In this document: one piece after another, positions 38,245 through 46,715 of the stretch
Layout: the number at the start of each line of letters is the position of its first letter
Position numbering within the stretch: the first letter of the stretch is position 1
DNA from: Oscillospiraceae bacterium
GTDB taxonomy: Bacteria > Bacillota > Clostridia > Oscillospirales > Ruminococcaceae
Assembly (NCBI GenBank): GCA_017462785.1
Contig: JAFTQJ010000055.1
Location: 62,001 to 126,000 of the forward strand
Direction of reading: 5' to 3'
Length of the DNA: 64,000 nt
The notes under the pieces: model-generated
Database searches by the model: none
Seen by the model: only the letters and a program-made list of their open reading frames with translations
What the model was told of the DNA's origin: nothing
Translations under genes and position numbers: made by a program

Positions 38245-38688
38245 TTAGGCTGCTGCAAGGGGAACCAGTACACCGATCACAATACCCAGCACTGCACCGC
38301 AGAAAACCTGCAGCGGTGTATGACCCAGCAATTCCTTTAACTCCTTCATTTTACTCTCTGCATCGCTGTCCTGAGAAAACAGACGCAGACGGATCTGATT
38401 CAGCTCTTTTGCATGCATGCCTGCCGCACGGCGTACACCGGCTGCATCGTACATGACGATCACACTCAGCACACAAAGGGCAGCGAATACGGAGGATTCC
38501 CAGCCGTCCACTCTGCCTGCTGCGATCGTTGCCGCACAGACAAGGGAAGAATGGGAGCTTGGCATGCCGCCGGAGCCGTAAAGACGTTCCACCTTGAAAT
38601 CTGAATTCTGAAAAAAGAATAAAATAAACTTCAGTACCTGTGCACTTGCCCAGCCGAGAAAGCCGGCAAGCATGATAGGATTATACAT
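38245..38688 (-). CDS. Divergent PAP2 family membrane protein (DUF212)
   Basis: 147 aa, four membrane helices. The sequence GSGGMPSSHSSLV and the C-terminal ELLGHTPLQVFCGAVLGIVIG are the family hallmarks. The family is distantly related to acid phosphatases of the PAP2 type and may act on polyprenyl phosphates; here it sits between ispA and dxs, which fits an isoprenoid-related role, but no activity is established. ATG 38688 is chosen for GGGGA six bases upstream rather than the in-frame GTG at 38700. Confidence 0.88.
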   Translation of the reverse strand: MYNPIMLAGFLGWASAQVLKFILFFFQNSDFKVERLYGSGGMPSSHSSLVCAATIAAGRVDGWESSVFAALCVLSVIVMYDAAGVRRAAGMHAKELNQIRLRLFSQDSDAESKMKELKELLGHTPLQVFCGAVLGIVIGVLVPLAAA

Positions 38689-38705
38689 CAAATTCCCCAC
38701 TTTCT

Positions 38706-39602
38706 TTATTGTACACGCACGAGAAGTGCATCCGTCAGTGCGTGTAAAAATTCCGTGTCTGCAAAGCCTTCAAGCTGTGCATGTGCAAATTCCGTCAGTT
38801 CCTTTGCACGCTTCCGTGCTTCCTCGATGCCGAGCACGGTCACAAAAGTTTTCTTGTCCTCCTGTGCATCACTGCCAATGGGCTTGCCGAGCAGCTCCGC
38901 AGTGCTTGTCACATCGAGAATATCGTCGATCATCTGGAACGCAAGTCCGATGCTTCTGCCGTAGGCAGCGGCTGCTTCCTGCTGTTCCGGCGTACCGCCG
39001 CCGCAGATGCAGCCCATCTTGCAGGACGCTTCCATCAGGGCACCGGTCTTGCCGAGACACATGGTCGTCAGCTCTTCCGCTGTCACGGATTCCTGTGTTT
39101 CAAACTGCATGTCCATAAGCTGACCGCCGACCATGCCGTTGGCACCCTCACGCTCTGCGAGCACGGAGATCAGGGCAACTTTCTGTTCTGCGGTAAGCTG
39201 CGGATCCTCTGCAATGAGCTGGAACGGTGCAGCGATCAGGGCATCTCCTGCAAGGATCGCTGTTGCCTCACCGAATGCCTTATGGCAGGAGGGCTTGCCA
39301 CGACGCATGTCGTCGTCATCCATCGCCGGCAGATCGTCAAAGATCAGGGACGAGGTATGTGTCATTTCCATTGCACATGCGGCTGCATCCGCCTGCTCGG
39401 GCGTTCCGCCGCAGATTCGGCAGAACTCATAGATCAGCACGGGACGGATCCGCTTTCCGCCGGCGGAAAGCGAGTGACGCATTGCGTCATAGAGTGCATC
39501 CAGCTTCATCTCGGTGGATGCCTGCATTCCGGCAACCCTGCCGAGCATCTCATGTTCAAGCCGTGCTGCGTATTCCTTCAGCTGTGTTTTGACCTCACTC
39601 AT
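38706..39602 (-). CDS. ispA: Polyprenyl (farnesyl/geranyl) diphosphate synthase
   Basis: Trans-prenyltransferase that builds C15 from C5 units. 298 aa. The first Asp-rich motif is FDDLPAMDDDDMRRG and the second FQMIDDILDV; GKRIRPVL and KTGALMEASCKMG are also conserved. This size and motif pattern fit farnesyl diphosphate synthase, but chain length is not certain from sequence. It follows xseB in the usual xseA-xseB-ispA-dxs order. ATG 39602 is chosen; a GTG at 39611 overlapping the xseB stop is an alternative. Confidence 0.95.
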   Translation of the reverse strand: MSEVKTQLKEYAARLEHEMLGRVAGMQASTEMKLDALYDAMRHSLSAGGKRIRPVLIYEFCRICGGTPEQADAAACAMEMTHTSSLIFDDLPAMDDDDMRRGKPSCHKAFGEATAILAGDALIAAPFQLIAEDPQLTAEQKVALISVLAEREGANGMVGGQLMDMQFETQESVTAEELTTMCLGKTGALMEASCKMGCICGGGTPEQQEAAAAYGRSIGLAFQMIDDILDVTSTAELLGKPIGSDAQEDKKTFVTVLGIEEARKRAKELTEFAHAQLEGFADTEFLHALTDALLVRVQ

Positions 39603-39607
39603 AGTAT

Positions 39608-39799
39608 TCACACTTTCTCGTTCAGCGGTACTGGTATTTCCTGTACGGAAAGCACCGCATCCTGTAGTATTTTATGGCATTGTGCAGAAAGCTGCATTCC
39701 CTCTGCGTAGAGCTTTGCAGCTTCTTCAAGAGAGAGCTGCTCATGCTCAAGCATGGAGGTGATTTCAGCGAGCCGCTGCATCTGTTCTTCATAATTCAT
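39608..39799 (-). CDS. xseB: Exodeoxyribonuclease VII small subunit
   Basis: 63 aa helical subunit that assembles on XseA. The pattern MQRLAEITSMLEHEQLSLEE followed by AAKLYAEGMQLSAQCHKIL is typical. It overlaps the xseA 3' end by 11 bases. Confidence 0.94.
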   Translation of the reverse strand: MNYEEQMQRLAEITSMLEHEQLSLEEAAKLYAEGMQLSAQCHKILQDAVLSVQEIPVPLNEKV

Positions 39800-40985
39800 T
39801 GATCTCTTCCACCTTTGCTGTAATCGTTCCGTCCTGCATCCTCACATGGATGGTTTCCTGCAAATGAAGCTGTTTTGCGAAGGGCAGGATCCTCCCCTCC
39901 GTGTCATAGACCGCCGCATAGCCTCTTTGCAGGATCCGCAGGGGGTCGAGCTGGGTGAGCTTTTCCTGCATCCTGCTGTAAGCGGAGAGCCGGCGTTCCA
40001 GATAGAGCTGCATGTTCTTTTGCAGCTTTTCGGTGAGCTGGCACCGCTTCTCCTCCTGCATGCGGAAACGATGCTGCGGAGAGCTGAGCTGCAATCTGCT
40101 TTGCAGGCGTTCAAGCTGCTGCATTTCACGCTGGATGCGGCTGTGATACGCCGCTGTGAGCTGACGCTGTGCGATGCTGACCCGTTCGGCAAGATGTCCG
40201 ATGTCCGGCACTGCAAGCTCCGCTGCCGCAGAGGGTGTGGGTGCACGGCGGTCGGCGACCGCATCCGCAATGGTCGTATCCGTTTCGTGTCCGACTGCGG
40301 AGATGACGGAGATCGGGCAGTTGTAGACGGCATAGGCGACTGCTTCCGCATTGAAAGCATTCAGATCCTCCGAGGCACCGCCTCCCCTGCCGAGGATGAG
40401 CACATCACAGCCCTGTTTTTCAGCTGTCAGCAGAGCATTGCAGATGGACTGCGGAGCCTGTTCACCCTGTACGAGGACGGGGAAAATCTTCACCGTCACA
40501 AGGGGGCAGCGTCTGCCGAGCACTTGCAGGATGTCCTGCAATGCCGCACCCGTACCGGAGGTGATAACACCCACGGTCTTTGGCATGGGCGGCAGCGGAC
40601 GCTTGGCGGATTCCTCAAAAAGTCCCTCCGCACGGAGTTTTTTGATCCGCTGTTCGAGCTGGAGCCGGACGGCTCCCACGCCCTCCGGCTGCATGTCCGT
40701 GACATTGAGCTGGTACACGCCGTCCCTTTCGTAGACGGTCAGACCCGCACTGACGATGACATGCATGCCGTTTTCGGGCAGAAACCGCAGACGGGATGCC
40801 ATGCTGCGGAACATCACCGCCTTGATGACACTGTCCGCATCCTTCAGCGAAAAATAGAGGTGTCCCGATGAGGGGGCTGCAAAATTGGAGATCTCACCCT
40901 TGATCATGAAATGCTTCAGATTGCCGTCCTCACGCACACGGGATGCCATGTAGCGGTTGATCTGTGAAACTGTCAGTACTGCCAT
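39789..40985 (-). CDS. xseA: Exodeoxyribonuclease VII large subunit
   Basis: Catalytic subunit of ExoVII, which trims single-stranded DNA. 398 aa: N-terminal OB-fold (VSQINRYMASRVREDGNLKH, IKGEISNF, SSGHLYFSLKD) and the nuclease core with GVITSGTGAALQDIL, LILGRGGGASEDLNAFN, and SAVGHETDTTIADAVADRRA, followed by a coiled-coil C-terminus. ATG 40985 lies one base after the stop of the TsaD-like gene, with AGAGGTG ahead; longer upstream readings would run into that gene. Confidence 0.96.
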   Translation of the reverse strand: MAVLTVSQINRYMASRVREDGNLKHFMIKGEISNFAAPSSGHLYFSLKDADSVIKAVMFRSMASRLRFLPENGMHVIVSAGLTVYERDGVYQLNVTDMQPEGVGAVRLQLEQRIKKLRAEGLFEESAKRPLPPMPKTVGVITSGTGAALQDILQVLGRRCPLVTVKIFPVLVQGEQAPQSICNALLTAEKQGCDVLILGRGGGASEDLNAFNAEAVAYAVYNCPISVISAVGHETDTTIADAVADRRAPTPSAAAELAVPDIGHLAERVSIAQRQLTAAYHSRIQREMQQLERLQSRLQLSSPQHRFRMQEEKRCQLTEKLQKNMQLYLERRLSAYSRMQEKLTQLDPLRILQRGYAAVYDTEGRILPFAKQLHLQETIHVRMQDGTITAKVEEINEL

Positions 40986-40986
40986 A

Positions 40987-41922
40987 TCACACCTCTGTTT
41001 TTCCGGCACAGAGCGATGCATAGACCGCTGTTCCTGCGGCATTGTCACAGGAGAATTCCGGTTTTGCAAAGACCGCATCTCTCACCTGCTGGAGCCGGTT
41101 CTGAATGTAAAGATCGGACATGACACCGCCGGCATAGACGATCGGCAGCTCTCCCGTATGAGAAATTGCACGCTTCGTCATTTCCAGCAGGACATCGGCA
41201 ATGGCGGAAAGGCAGCGTTTGGCGACGTCGCAGGGGGCTTCGCCGTTTTCCAGTGCCTTGGCACATTGGTTTTCAAGTCCGGAAAGGCAGCAGTCCATGC
41301 CCTTCATGGTGGGCTTGTACCGGAATTCTGCCTTGCTCTGCACTGCCAGCTTTTCCAGCTCCACGCCGCATGGGAAACGAAGTCCGAGCATCAGTCCCAC
41401 CCTGTCTACAAGCTGACCAGCTTTGAGATCGAGGGAGGACGAAACCGGTGTGACCTTCACCATGAGTGTATCATCCGGCTCACAGAGCACACAGTCGGTC
41501 GTGCCGCCGCTGACATGGAATGCCAGAAACGGCTGACTGAGCCATTCCAGCCTGTCTGCGGAGTGCAGTGCTGCCAGAATATGACCGACCTGATGACTTG
41601 TACGGTGCACCGGAACCTGGAGTGCCTGTCCGAGCATTTGTGCCGTACCCTCTCCGCAGAGAAAGCAGGGCATGTATGAACCTTCGGCGTTGCGTGGCTT
41701 CACGGAAACGCCGATGCCGGAAATACCGGAAATATCCAGAGCAGAGAGGATGTCCGGCAGCTGTACGGTATGATGGAACACCGCATCACTCTGCCGCAGT
41801 CCCTTTTCCCCTGCCTTGACCGGAAGGAGCTTTTTGGACTGCACGACGGTTCGGGTGCCGGAATCATAGACAGCGGCGGAGGTGGTGTAGTTGCTGGTAT
41901 CCAGTCCCAGAAAAAGGGGCAT
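40987..41922 (-). CDS. TsaD/Kae1-like ASKHA protein (M22 glycoprotease family paralogue)
   Basis: 311 aa, shorter than true TsaD (about 340). Begins FLGLDTSNYTTSAAVYD, the ASKHA phosphate-1 motif. The metal-binding HxxxH is kept (His110 and His114 in SHQVGHILA), as are HVSGGTTDCVL, YAGGVMSD and CDNAAGTAVYASL. TsaD makes t6A in tRNA together with TsaB and TsaE; this divergent paralogue lies between nusB and xseA without tsaB or tsaE nearby, so I do not assign t6A synthesis. Its start shares a base with the nusB stop. Confidence 0.82.
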   Translation of the reverse strand: MPLFLGLDTSNYTTSAAVYDSGTRTVVQSKKLLPVKAGEKGLRQSDAVFHHTVQLPDILSALDISGISGIGVSVKPRNAEGSYMPCFLCGEGTAQMLGQALQVPVHRTSHQVGHILAALHSADRLEWLSQPFLAFHVSGGTTDCVLCEPDDTLMVKVTPVSSSLDLKAGQLVDRVGLMLGLRFPCGVELEKLAVQSKAEFRYKPTMKGMDCCLSGLENQCAKALENGEAPCDVAKRCLSAIADVLLEMTKRAISHTGELPIVYAGGVMSDLYIQNRLQQVRDAVFAKPEFSCDNAAGTAVYASLCAGKTEV

Positions 41923-42347
41923 TACGCTTCCTCCTGTGCGGATTCCTCACGCTTGGGCAGACTGCGTGCAAACGCACCGAGTACGCCGTTGATGAAAGCG
42001 GTATCCTCCTGATATGTATATTTCTCGGAAATATGCACAGCCTCACTGACGGCAACATTTACCGGTGTTTCGGGCATGTGCAGGATCTCGTAGATCGCCA
42101 TTCTCAGCAGGATCAGATTGATCCTTGCAATACGGCTGACTGCACGCTTCTTACTGTAGGAGGCGATCACCTCGTCCAGCTCTTCGGCATGGGACAGCAC
42201 ACCCTCCACCAGAGCCTTGACATGCTCGTCCACATTGATCTCCTCGACCTCTTCTGCGATGGCATACAGCTCTTCGGGTGTATCATCACGAAGGGATGCC
42301 TCAAATAAAATCAGATATGCATTTTCTCTGCACTGATGTCTTGTCAT
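41922..42347 (-). CDS. nusB: Transcription antitermination factor NusB
   Basis: All-helical factor that binds boxA RNA with NusE for rRNA antitermination. 141 aa. Conserved elements are RENAYLILFEA, RISRIARINLILLRMAIYEI-like helix (here AVSRIARINLILLRMAIYEI) and VNVAVSEAVHISEKY with INGVLGAFAR. ATG 42347 has a perfect AGGAGGT; codons upstream of it are not needed. Confidence 0.96.
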   Translation of the reverse strand: MTRHQCRENAYLILFEASLRDDTPEELYAIAEEVEEINVDEHVKALVEGVLSHAEELDEVIASYSKKRAVSRIARINLILLRMAIYEILHMPETPVNVAVSEAVHISEKYTYQEDTAFINGVLGAFARSLPKREESAQEEA

Positions 42348-42383
42348 AATGACCTCCTGTATTTTTGCTTTGTATGCACCTTG

Positions 42384-42410
42384 CCGGTATGCGGATGCAC
42401 CGCATACCGG
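42384..42410 (-). other. GC-rich hairpin between asp23 and nusB
   Basis: CCGGTATGCGG and CCGCATACCGG form a perfect 11-bp stem around a 5-base loop, 9 bases after the asp23 stop. No T run follows. It could limit or stabilise the transcript between a highly and a modestly expressed gene. Confidence 0.55.
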
Positions 42411-42419
42411 AAGCACTTG

Positions 42420-42737
42420 TTATGCGTCAAATTCCACTCCGCTGACTTCAACATTGACATTGACTGCGGTGACACCGGTCATATCCTGCACACTCTGCTT
42501 GACAGTCTGCTGGATCTGCTTTGCGACAGTCACTGCTCGGTAGCCGCTTTTCAGCACGACTCTGATATTCACTGCAATGGCACCGCCGAGGTTCTCGATG
42601 GTGACGGGCTGGCTGAACATGCCGGCTGCGGCAGGATGTGCCACACCCTCCACATCACGCAGGGCAAGGGATGCCACCCTGCACAGTACCTCATCGGAGA
42701 TCTTGATCGAGCGTTCACCGGATCTTACATTATCCAT
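42420..42737 (-). CDS. Asp23/Gls24 family envelope stress-type protein
   Basis: 105 aa. The fold signature is ISDEVLCRVASLALRDVEGV followed by IAVNIRVVLKSGYRAVTVAK and GVTAVNVNVEVSGVEF. In B. subtilis the counterpart is YqhY, encoded just before nusB and linked to fatty acid synthesis control; Gls24 proteins are linked to envelope stress. First gene of the long housekeeping operon, about 90 bases downstream of its promoter. GAAAGGAAG precedes the ATG. Confidence 0.92.
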   Translation of the reverse strand: MDNVRSGERSIKISDEVLCRVASLALRDVEGVAHPAAAGMFSQPVTIENLGGAIAVNIRVVLKSGYRAVTVAKQIQQTVKQSVQDMTGVTAVNVNVEVSGVEFDA

Positions 42738-42830
42738 GATATTACTTCCTTTCCTTGATCAAATGAGCCGCCGCTTCCGTTTTGTGGAAATTTCGGCTGA
42801 TTTTTTCTGAAGAATCTTCACCTATCTTCT

Positions 42831-42859
42831 ATTATACCAGAAAAAACAGAAAAGTACAA
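42831..42859 (-). promoter_or_regulatory. Promoter of the asp23-nusB-...-recN operon
   Basis: On the minus strand TTGTAC (42854-42859), 17 bases, TATAAT (42831-42836), immediately after the spoIIIAH stop. It starts a run of 13 genes ending at the terminator at 32324-32356. Confidence 0.68.
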
Positions 42860-43471
42860 CTATTTTACTTCAAAAATTCTGATATTTTCTGAAGAAATTG
42901 AAACCTCCCCCAGAATGATGTCCTTGATCAGTGCTGCATCCGAGGCTTCCAGCCCGTCGGACTTGACTACGACCTTCGCAGATTCGCCGTCAAGGTAGAC
43001 CACGCAGTCCGCAAAGCCCTGTGATTTGATCATGGACTCGATATTACCCTCGCATTCGATCAGATTGGAAACCTCGACCGCATTCAGGGCGGTGGTGATG
43101 ATCTCATCCTCGGTCAGATCGCCGCCGCCCATGATCATCTGGAGGGTCTGGACTGCCTGATCACGGTTGGTGGTCTTTTCCAGTCTTGCCCTTGCGAAGA
43201 AATCCTCGCTTGCAGCGTCCGCCTGTGCAGTGTCATCCTGTGCAGCATCCGCCGCTGTTTCCTGTACGGGCTGGGATTCCTGTGCTTCTGCGTTGACAAA
43301 TTCCGTATCACCATAGTGCTCCTGCTCCGCTGTTAGCTCGGAGGTCGGTGTGGCTGCGGTCAGGTCGGACTGCGTGAGGGAATAGTTGATGTACACGGCA
43401 ACGGCAAGCATGACGCTCAGGCAGGAAAGGATGATCTGACGTTTGCCGATGATGATGGATGGTTTTTTCAT
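42860..43471 (-). CDS. spoIIIAH: Stage III sporulation protein AH
   Basis: Forms the mother-cell ring of the channel that links mother cell and forespore, pairing with SpoIIQ. 203 aa: a transmembrane anchor (QIILSCLSVMLAVAVYINYS), a linker rich in Gln, Ala and acidic residues, and the ring-building domain from about 95 (AVQTLQMIMGGGDLTEDE onward). ATG 43471 has AAAGGAG. Last gene of spoIIIA. The B. subtilis homologue is of similar size. Confidence 0.93.
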   Translation of the reverse strand: MKKPSIIIGKRQIILSCLSVMLAVAVYINYSLTQSDLTAATPTSELTAEQEHYGDTEFVNAEAQESQPVQETAADAAQDDTAQADAASEDFFARARLEKTTNRDQAVQTLQMIMGGGDLTEDEIITTALNAVEVSNLIECEGNIESMIKSQGFADCVVYLDGESAKVVVKSDGLEASDAALIKDIILGEVSISSENIRIFEVK

Positions 43472-43490
43472 AAGTATGCTCCTTTCGATT

Positions 43491-44018
43491 CTATGCAGCA
43501 CCATTCAGGCTGGTCACATAGATCTTTGCAGTGGATATGCCGCATGCAACGGAAACGGCATTGTAAACGGATTCCTGTACAGTACTCCGGTCACCCCCTT
43601 CACAGGCGACCACAACGCCGGTAATGGGCGGATGGGTGACGGACTCCACCAGTGCTTCTCCGGAGCTGCCGCCGACGGTCACATAGGTGCTGCTGTTCTT
43701 CACCTGATCATCGGAGATGAGGCTGTCCCCTTCCTTGGCGTAGTGGTACTCCTCACTGCCGTTTACAGTCACGAGCACCTCCGCCCTGCCGACCCCCTTG
43801 ATGCAGGAAAGCATTGCGGCAAGCTCCTCCTGTATCCGCAGGCGGTATTCCTCCGGCGTTTCAGAAGAAGTTTCAGTAATGGGGGCTTCTGTCTCCTGTT
43901 CTTCCGGTGTCAGGAAGGAGGAAAGCAGGATGCATCCCATGCCGAGAATGCCGAGCAGGACGATCCCATGGAGCAGATTATCCTTCCGGAGCAGTTTCTG
44001 AAGCCAGTTCTGTAACAT
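43491..44018 (-). CDS. spoIIIAG: Stage III sporulation protein AG
   Basis: 175 aa ring-forming channel protein. N-terminal membrane helix (GIVLLGILGMGCILLSSFL), acidic linker, and a C-terminal domain with MLSCIKGVGRAEVLVTVNGS and GVVVACEGGDRSTVQESVYN, the family pattern. Its start lies inside spoIIIAF (41-base overlap) with GGAGGTGA ahead. Confidence 0.94.
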   Translation of the reverse strand: MLQNWLQKLLRKDNLLHGIVLLGILGMGCILLSSFLTPEEQETEAPITETSSETPEEYRLRIQEELAAMLSCIKGVGRAEVLVTVNGSEEYHYAKEGDSLISDDQVKNSSTYVTVGGSSGEALVESVTHPPITGVVVACEGGDRSTVQESVYNAVSVACGISTAKIYVTSLNGAA

Positions 44019-44466
44019 GAAGTGTCACCTCCTCCCCGAGATTGGTTCGCAGCAGTCCGGCAGCCTGTGCAGGATCACTGCATGCTGTGCTGACCTCACT
44101 AATATATATGCACTGCTCGTCATCAATATGTACCTGTACGTCCACCGTCTGACAGGCAATGCCGTTTTCGTTCAGGAGCTTGGTAAGAGCAGATTCCGTC
44201 CGGACGGCGGTTTCCTCCAGAATGAGCTGCTGTGCATCCTGCCGGAGCCGATCCGCCTGCATCTCCATCTCCCCAGCGGCAAGCTCCGGCAGGGGTGCAT
44301 GCCAGTCGATCCGCAGAAGCGGTGCGGCAAGGCAGAGCGTGAAGAGCAGGGAGATCAAAAAACGCACCTGACGTTCAAACAGCTTGCTCGGTCTGAGGAC
44401 GTTGCAGATGCCGACGGCAATGCTCAGCATGCAGGCGGCGGTGATGATGGTTTTCAGCTGCTGCAT
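43978..44466 (-). CDS. spoIIIAF: Stage III sporulation protein AF
   Basis: 162 aa. Two N-terminal membrane segments (IITAACMLSIAVGICNVL; FLISLLFTLCLAAPLL) followed by a soluble ring-building-like domain (VDVQVHIDDEQCIYISEV). ATG 44466 with AAAGGAGGA ahead. Identified mostly by position and layout, with the membrane arrangement matching the family. Confidence 0.9.
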   Translation of the reverse strand: MQQLKTIITAACMLSIAVGICNVLRPSKLFERQVRFLISLLFTLCLAAPLLRIDWHAPLPELAAGEMEMQADRLRQDAQQLILEETAVRTESALTKLLNENGIACQTVDVQVHIDDEQCIYISEVSTACSDPAQAAGLLRTNLGEEVTLHVTELASETAPEG

Positions 44467-44485
44467 TGTTCCTCCTTTCAAAGCA

Positions 44486-45634
44486 TTACACGGCAGTCAG
44501 ATGACCGCCGAGCATGAGCATCATGGCAGTGGACACGATGAAAATCACCGAAAAGCTGACGGAAACGGAAAATGCAGCGGCAAGCACGGATTCCGTATTC
44601 CGCAGGAGCCTTGTCACCCTCTGCACCCCGAACAGCTCACCGACCGCAGCGGCGGCAGCGATCAGGAACCGGCTGATGCCAAGCTGCAAAAGAACGGGCA
44701 GGAGCAGGGAAAGAACGGAGAGAATGCCGACCACGCCGGTGGTCGTTTTCAGTACGCCCATACTGCCGAGCACTGTGGCGTAGGCATCGGAAACAGCTCC
44801 TCCGACAAAGGGGATGGAGTTGGAAAGGACAAATTTCGTGGTCTTGGAGGATGCCCTGTCTGCGGAGGCTGTTACCATGCTCTGGATGGAGAGCATTCCG
44901 AGGAAAACGCTCATCAGAAGCCCCAGCAGCCAGATGATGCACTTATGGAAAAGCTTGACCATGCCTTGGAGGGATACCGCAGGATTGACGGCATCCACAA
45001 TACTCATGGCAAGCACCATACTCAGCACGGGAAGCATGACATGTACGGAGATCTGCATCACGATCTCACAGACCGCAAGCATTGCCGCCTGATACGCCGC
45101 AGCGGTGGTCAGTCCGCCGCAGACGGTCAGTACTGCACCGAAGATCGCAGAAAAACGGAGCATAAAATCCGCACTCGCTTCCAGATGTGCGGAAGCCTCC
45201 AGAAAGGCAGTGCTGACCGGCTTTGCCATCACGCCGACAGCACAGAGTACACAGATCATTTCATAGATCTCTCCGGCACTGCTCCTGCTGCTTTGCAGGC
45301 TTTCTGCAAATGCGGAGAGCAGGATCACGCCCAGCAGCAGACCGAACACCCGAAGCGGCTCGGCGGCGGCATCGGCTGCCTGCTCTGCAAGGCTTTCCAG
45401 AAATCCGGTAAACGAAAGGGCAGTCACGCTTTCCGGCTCGTCCGGCGAAATGCCCTGTTCCCCGAGAAGCTCGCCCACGCTGCTTTCGGAGAGAAGTGCA
45501 TCCGTGCCGCTGGATTCAAGCAAAGCGGAAAGGCTTTCGTCATAGGTCGGGGGGCTTTCCTGTGCACAGACGGTGGGCGGATGCAGGAGCATAAAGAGCA
45601 CCGCAGTCAGGATGCAGCAGACAAATTTTTTCAT
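44486..45634 (-). CDS. spoIIIAE: Stage III sporulation protein AE
   Basis: 382 aa polytopic channel protein. A cleavable signal peptide (ILTAVLFMLLHPPTVCA) precedes a periplasmic-side domain and six or more membrane helices, with FVLSNSIPFVGGAVSDAYATV as a conserved central stretch. Its start overlaps the spoIIIAD stop by four bases. Confidence 0.94.
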   Translation of the reverse strand: MKKFVCCILTAVLFMLLHPPTVCAQESPPTYDESLSALLESSGTDALLSESSVGELLGEQGISPDEPESVTALSFTGFLESLAEQAADAAAEPLRVFGLLLGVILLSAFAESLQSSRSSAGEIYEMICVLCAVGVMAKPVSTAFLEASAHLEASADFMLRFSAIFGAVLTVCGGLTTAAAYQAAMLAVCEIVMQISVHVMLPVLSMVLAMSIVDAVNPAVSLQGMVKLFHKCIIWLLGLLMSVFLGMLSIQSMVTASADRASSKTTKFVLSNSIPFVGGAVSDAYATVLGSMGVLKTTTGVVGILSVLSLLLPVLLQLGISRFLIAAAAAVGELFGVQRVTRLLRNTESVLAAAFSVSVSFSVIFIVSTAMMLMLGGHLTAV

Positions 45635-46011
45635 CCGATCACCTCCAGCACGGTCTGCACGAGTACGGAAAAGAGGGGCATGGACAGGGAGATCAGGCTG
45701 ATCCTGCCGAACAGCTCTACGGCGGTGCAGATCGCATTTTCACCGCAGTCACGGCAAAAATCCATTCCAAGCTGTGTCAGGTAGGTGATGCCGACCGCCT
45801 TGCAGAGGATGCCGAAGTATTCGGCATTCATGCCGGAAACGGAGAAGAATACGGAGGCGGCATCAAGGATGTCCTGAATCTGCGGCAGGATCATCAGCAG
45901 GAAGATGCAGCAGACTGCAAGTCCCAGCAGCACCGCCTGCGGCTTCTGGTACTGCCGGAGAACGAGTGCGAGGAGGCATCCGCAGATGCACAGTCCGGCG
46001 GCGGTCATCAT
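45631..46011 (-). CDS. spoIIIAD: Stage III sporulation protein AD
   Basis: 126 aa with three or four membrane helices; typical sequences are PQIQDILDAASVFF and YFGILCKAVGITYLTQLG, then CRDCGENAICTAVELFGRIS. It overlaps both neighbours by ATGA. Confidence 0.94.
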   Translation of the reverse strand: MMTAAGLCICGCLLALVLRQYQKPQAVLLGLAVCCIFLLMILPQIQDILDAASVFFSVSGMNAEYFGILCKAVGITYLTQLGMDFCRDCGENAICTAVELFGRISLISLSMPLFSVLVQTVLEVIG

Positions 46012-46202
46012 AAGCCGAACACCGACTTGACGGTTTCAAACAGATTGCCGATCTCCTGCACGATCAGCATGAGCACCACGATCAATCCGGCAAGCGTGGT
46101 CATCATCGCCTGTTCCTCACGTTCGGCACGTTTGAGCACCAGATTCAGCACCGCAACAATGATGCCCGTTCCGGCTATCTTGAAAATCAGATCAATATCC
46201 AT
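46008..46202 (-). CDS. spoIIIAC: Stage III sporulation protein AC
   Basis: 64 aa, two membrane helices. The sequence IFKIAGTGIIVAVLNLVLKR followed by MTTLAGLIVVLMLIVQEI is characteristic of this very small conserved protein. Confidence 0.95.
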   Translation of the reverse strand: MDIDLIFKIAGTGIIVAVLNLVLKRAEREEQAMMTTLAGLIVVLMLIVQEIGNLFETVKSVFGL

Positions 46203-46214
46203 GAATTTGCTCCT

Positions 46215-46715
46215 TTATATGAGCATCACCGCCAGCATTGCACCAAGCAGGACACCCAGACGGCGGTAAAGCTCCCCTTTTTTGTCAGAGATGGTTTTCA
46301 GCTCGTCCGCAAGGGCATCCATCCGGCGGCGGTGCAGTTCCAGTGCGGCAAGCTGTCCCTCCATATCGGTCGTGCCGAGGACATTTCCGACCGTGCAGAG
46401 GATCTCGGCGGCTTGTTCGGGGACGGCTGTATCCGCTGTGACGGCATCCCTCCAAAGCTCCCGAGGCGGTATTTCCGTACAGAATTCACGGCTGACCTGC
46501 CGCAGAAAAGAAAAATCCGCATAATTCGGATGCTCCGCAAACTGATACAGCAGTTCCTCCAGCGGTGTGCACTGGTAACGGATGTAGGTGGAAAAATCCC
46601 CCAGAAGAGCCGAAAGCTTCTGGGTATGTGCAAGCCTTGTCCGGAGCTGACGGGCGGCATGCATGCCGATCCCCGTGCAGGTCAGGAAGAGGCAGAGGAT
46701 CCCCAGCCACCTCAT
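46215..46715 (-). CDS. spoIIIAB: Stage III sporulation protein AB
   Basis: 166 aa with N- and C-terminal hydrophobic helices and a helical soluble middle: LSALLGDFSTYIRYQCTPLE, then LGTTDMEGQLAALELHRRRM, a pattern shared with type II secretion GspF-like SpoIIIAB proteins. Start overlaps the spoIIIAA stop by four bases. Confidence 0.93.
   Translation of the reverse strand: MRWLGILCLFLTCTGIGMHAARQLRTRLAHTQKLSALLGDFSTYIRYQCTPLEELLYQFAEHPNYADFSFLRQVSREFCTEIPPRELWRDAVTADTAVPEQAAEILCTVGNVLGTTDMEGQLAALELHRRRMDALADELKTISDKKGELYRRLGVLLGAMLAVMLI

Noticed and set aside
41922..42416. Longer NusB start 23 codons upstream of 42347
   Set aside because: The extension has no binding site, translates the intercistronic hairpin and is unlike any NusB N-terminus; ATG 42347 has a perfect AGGAGGT.
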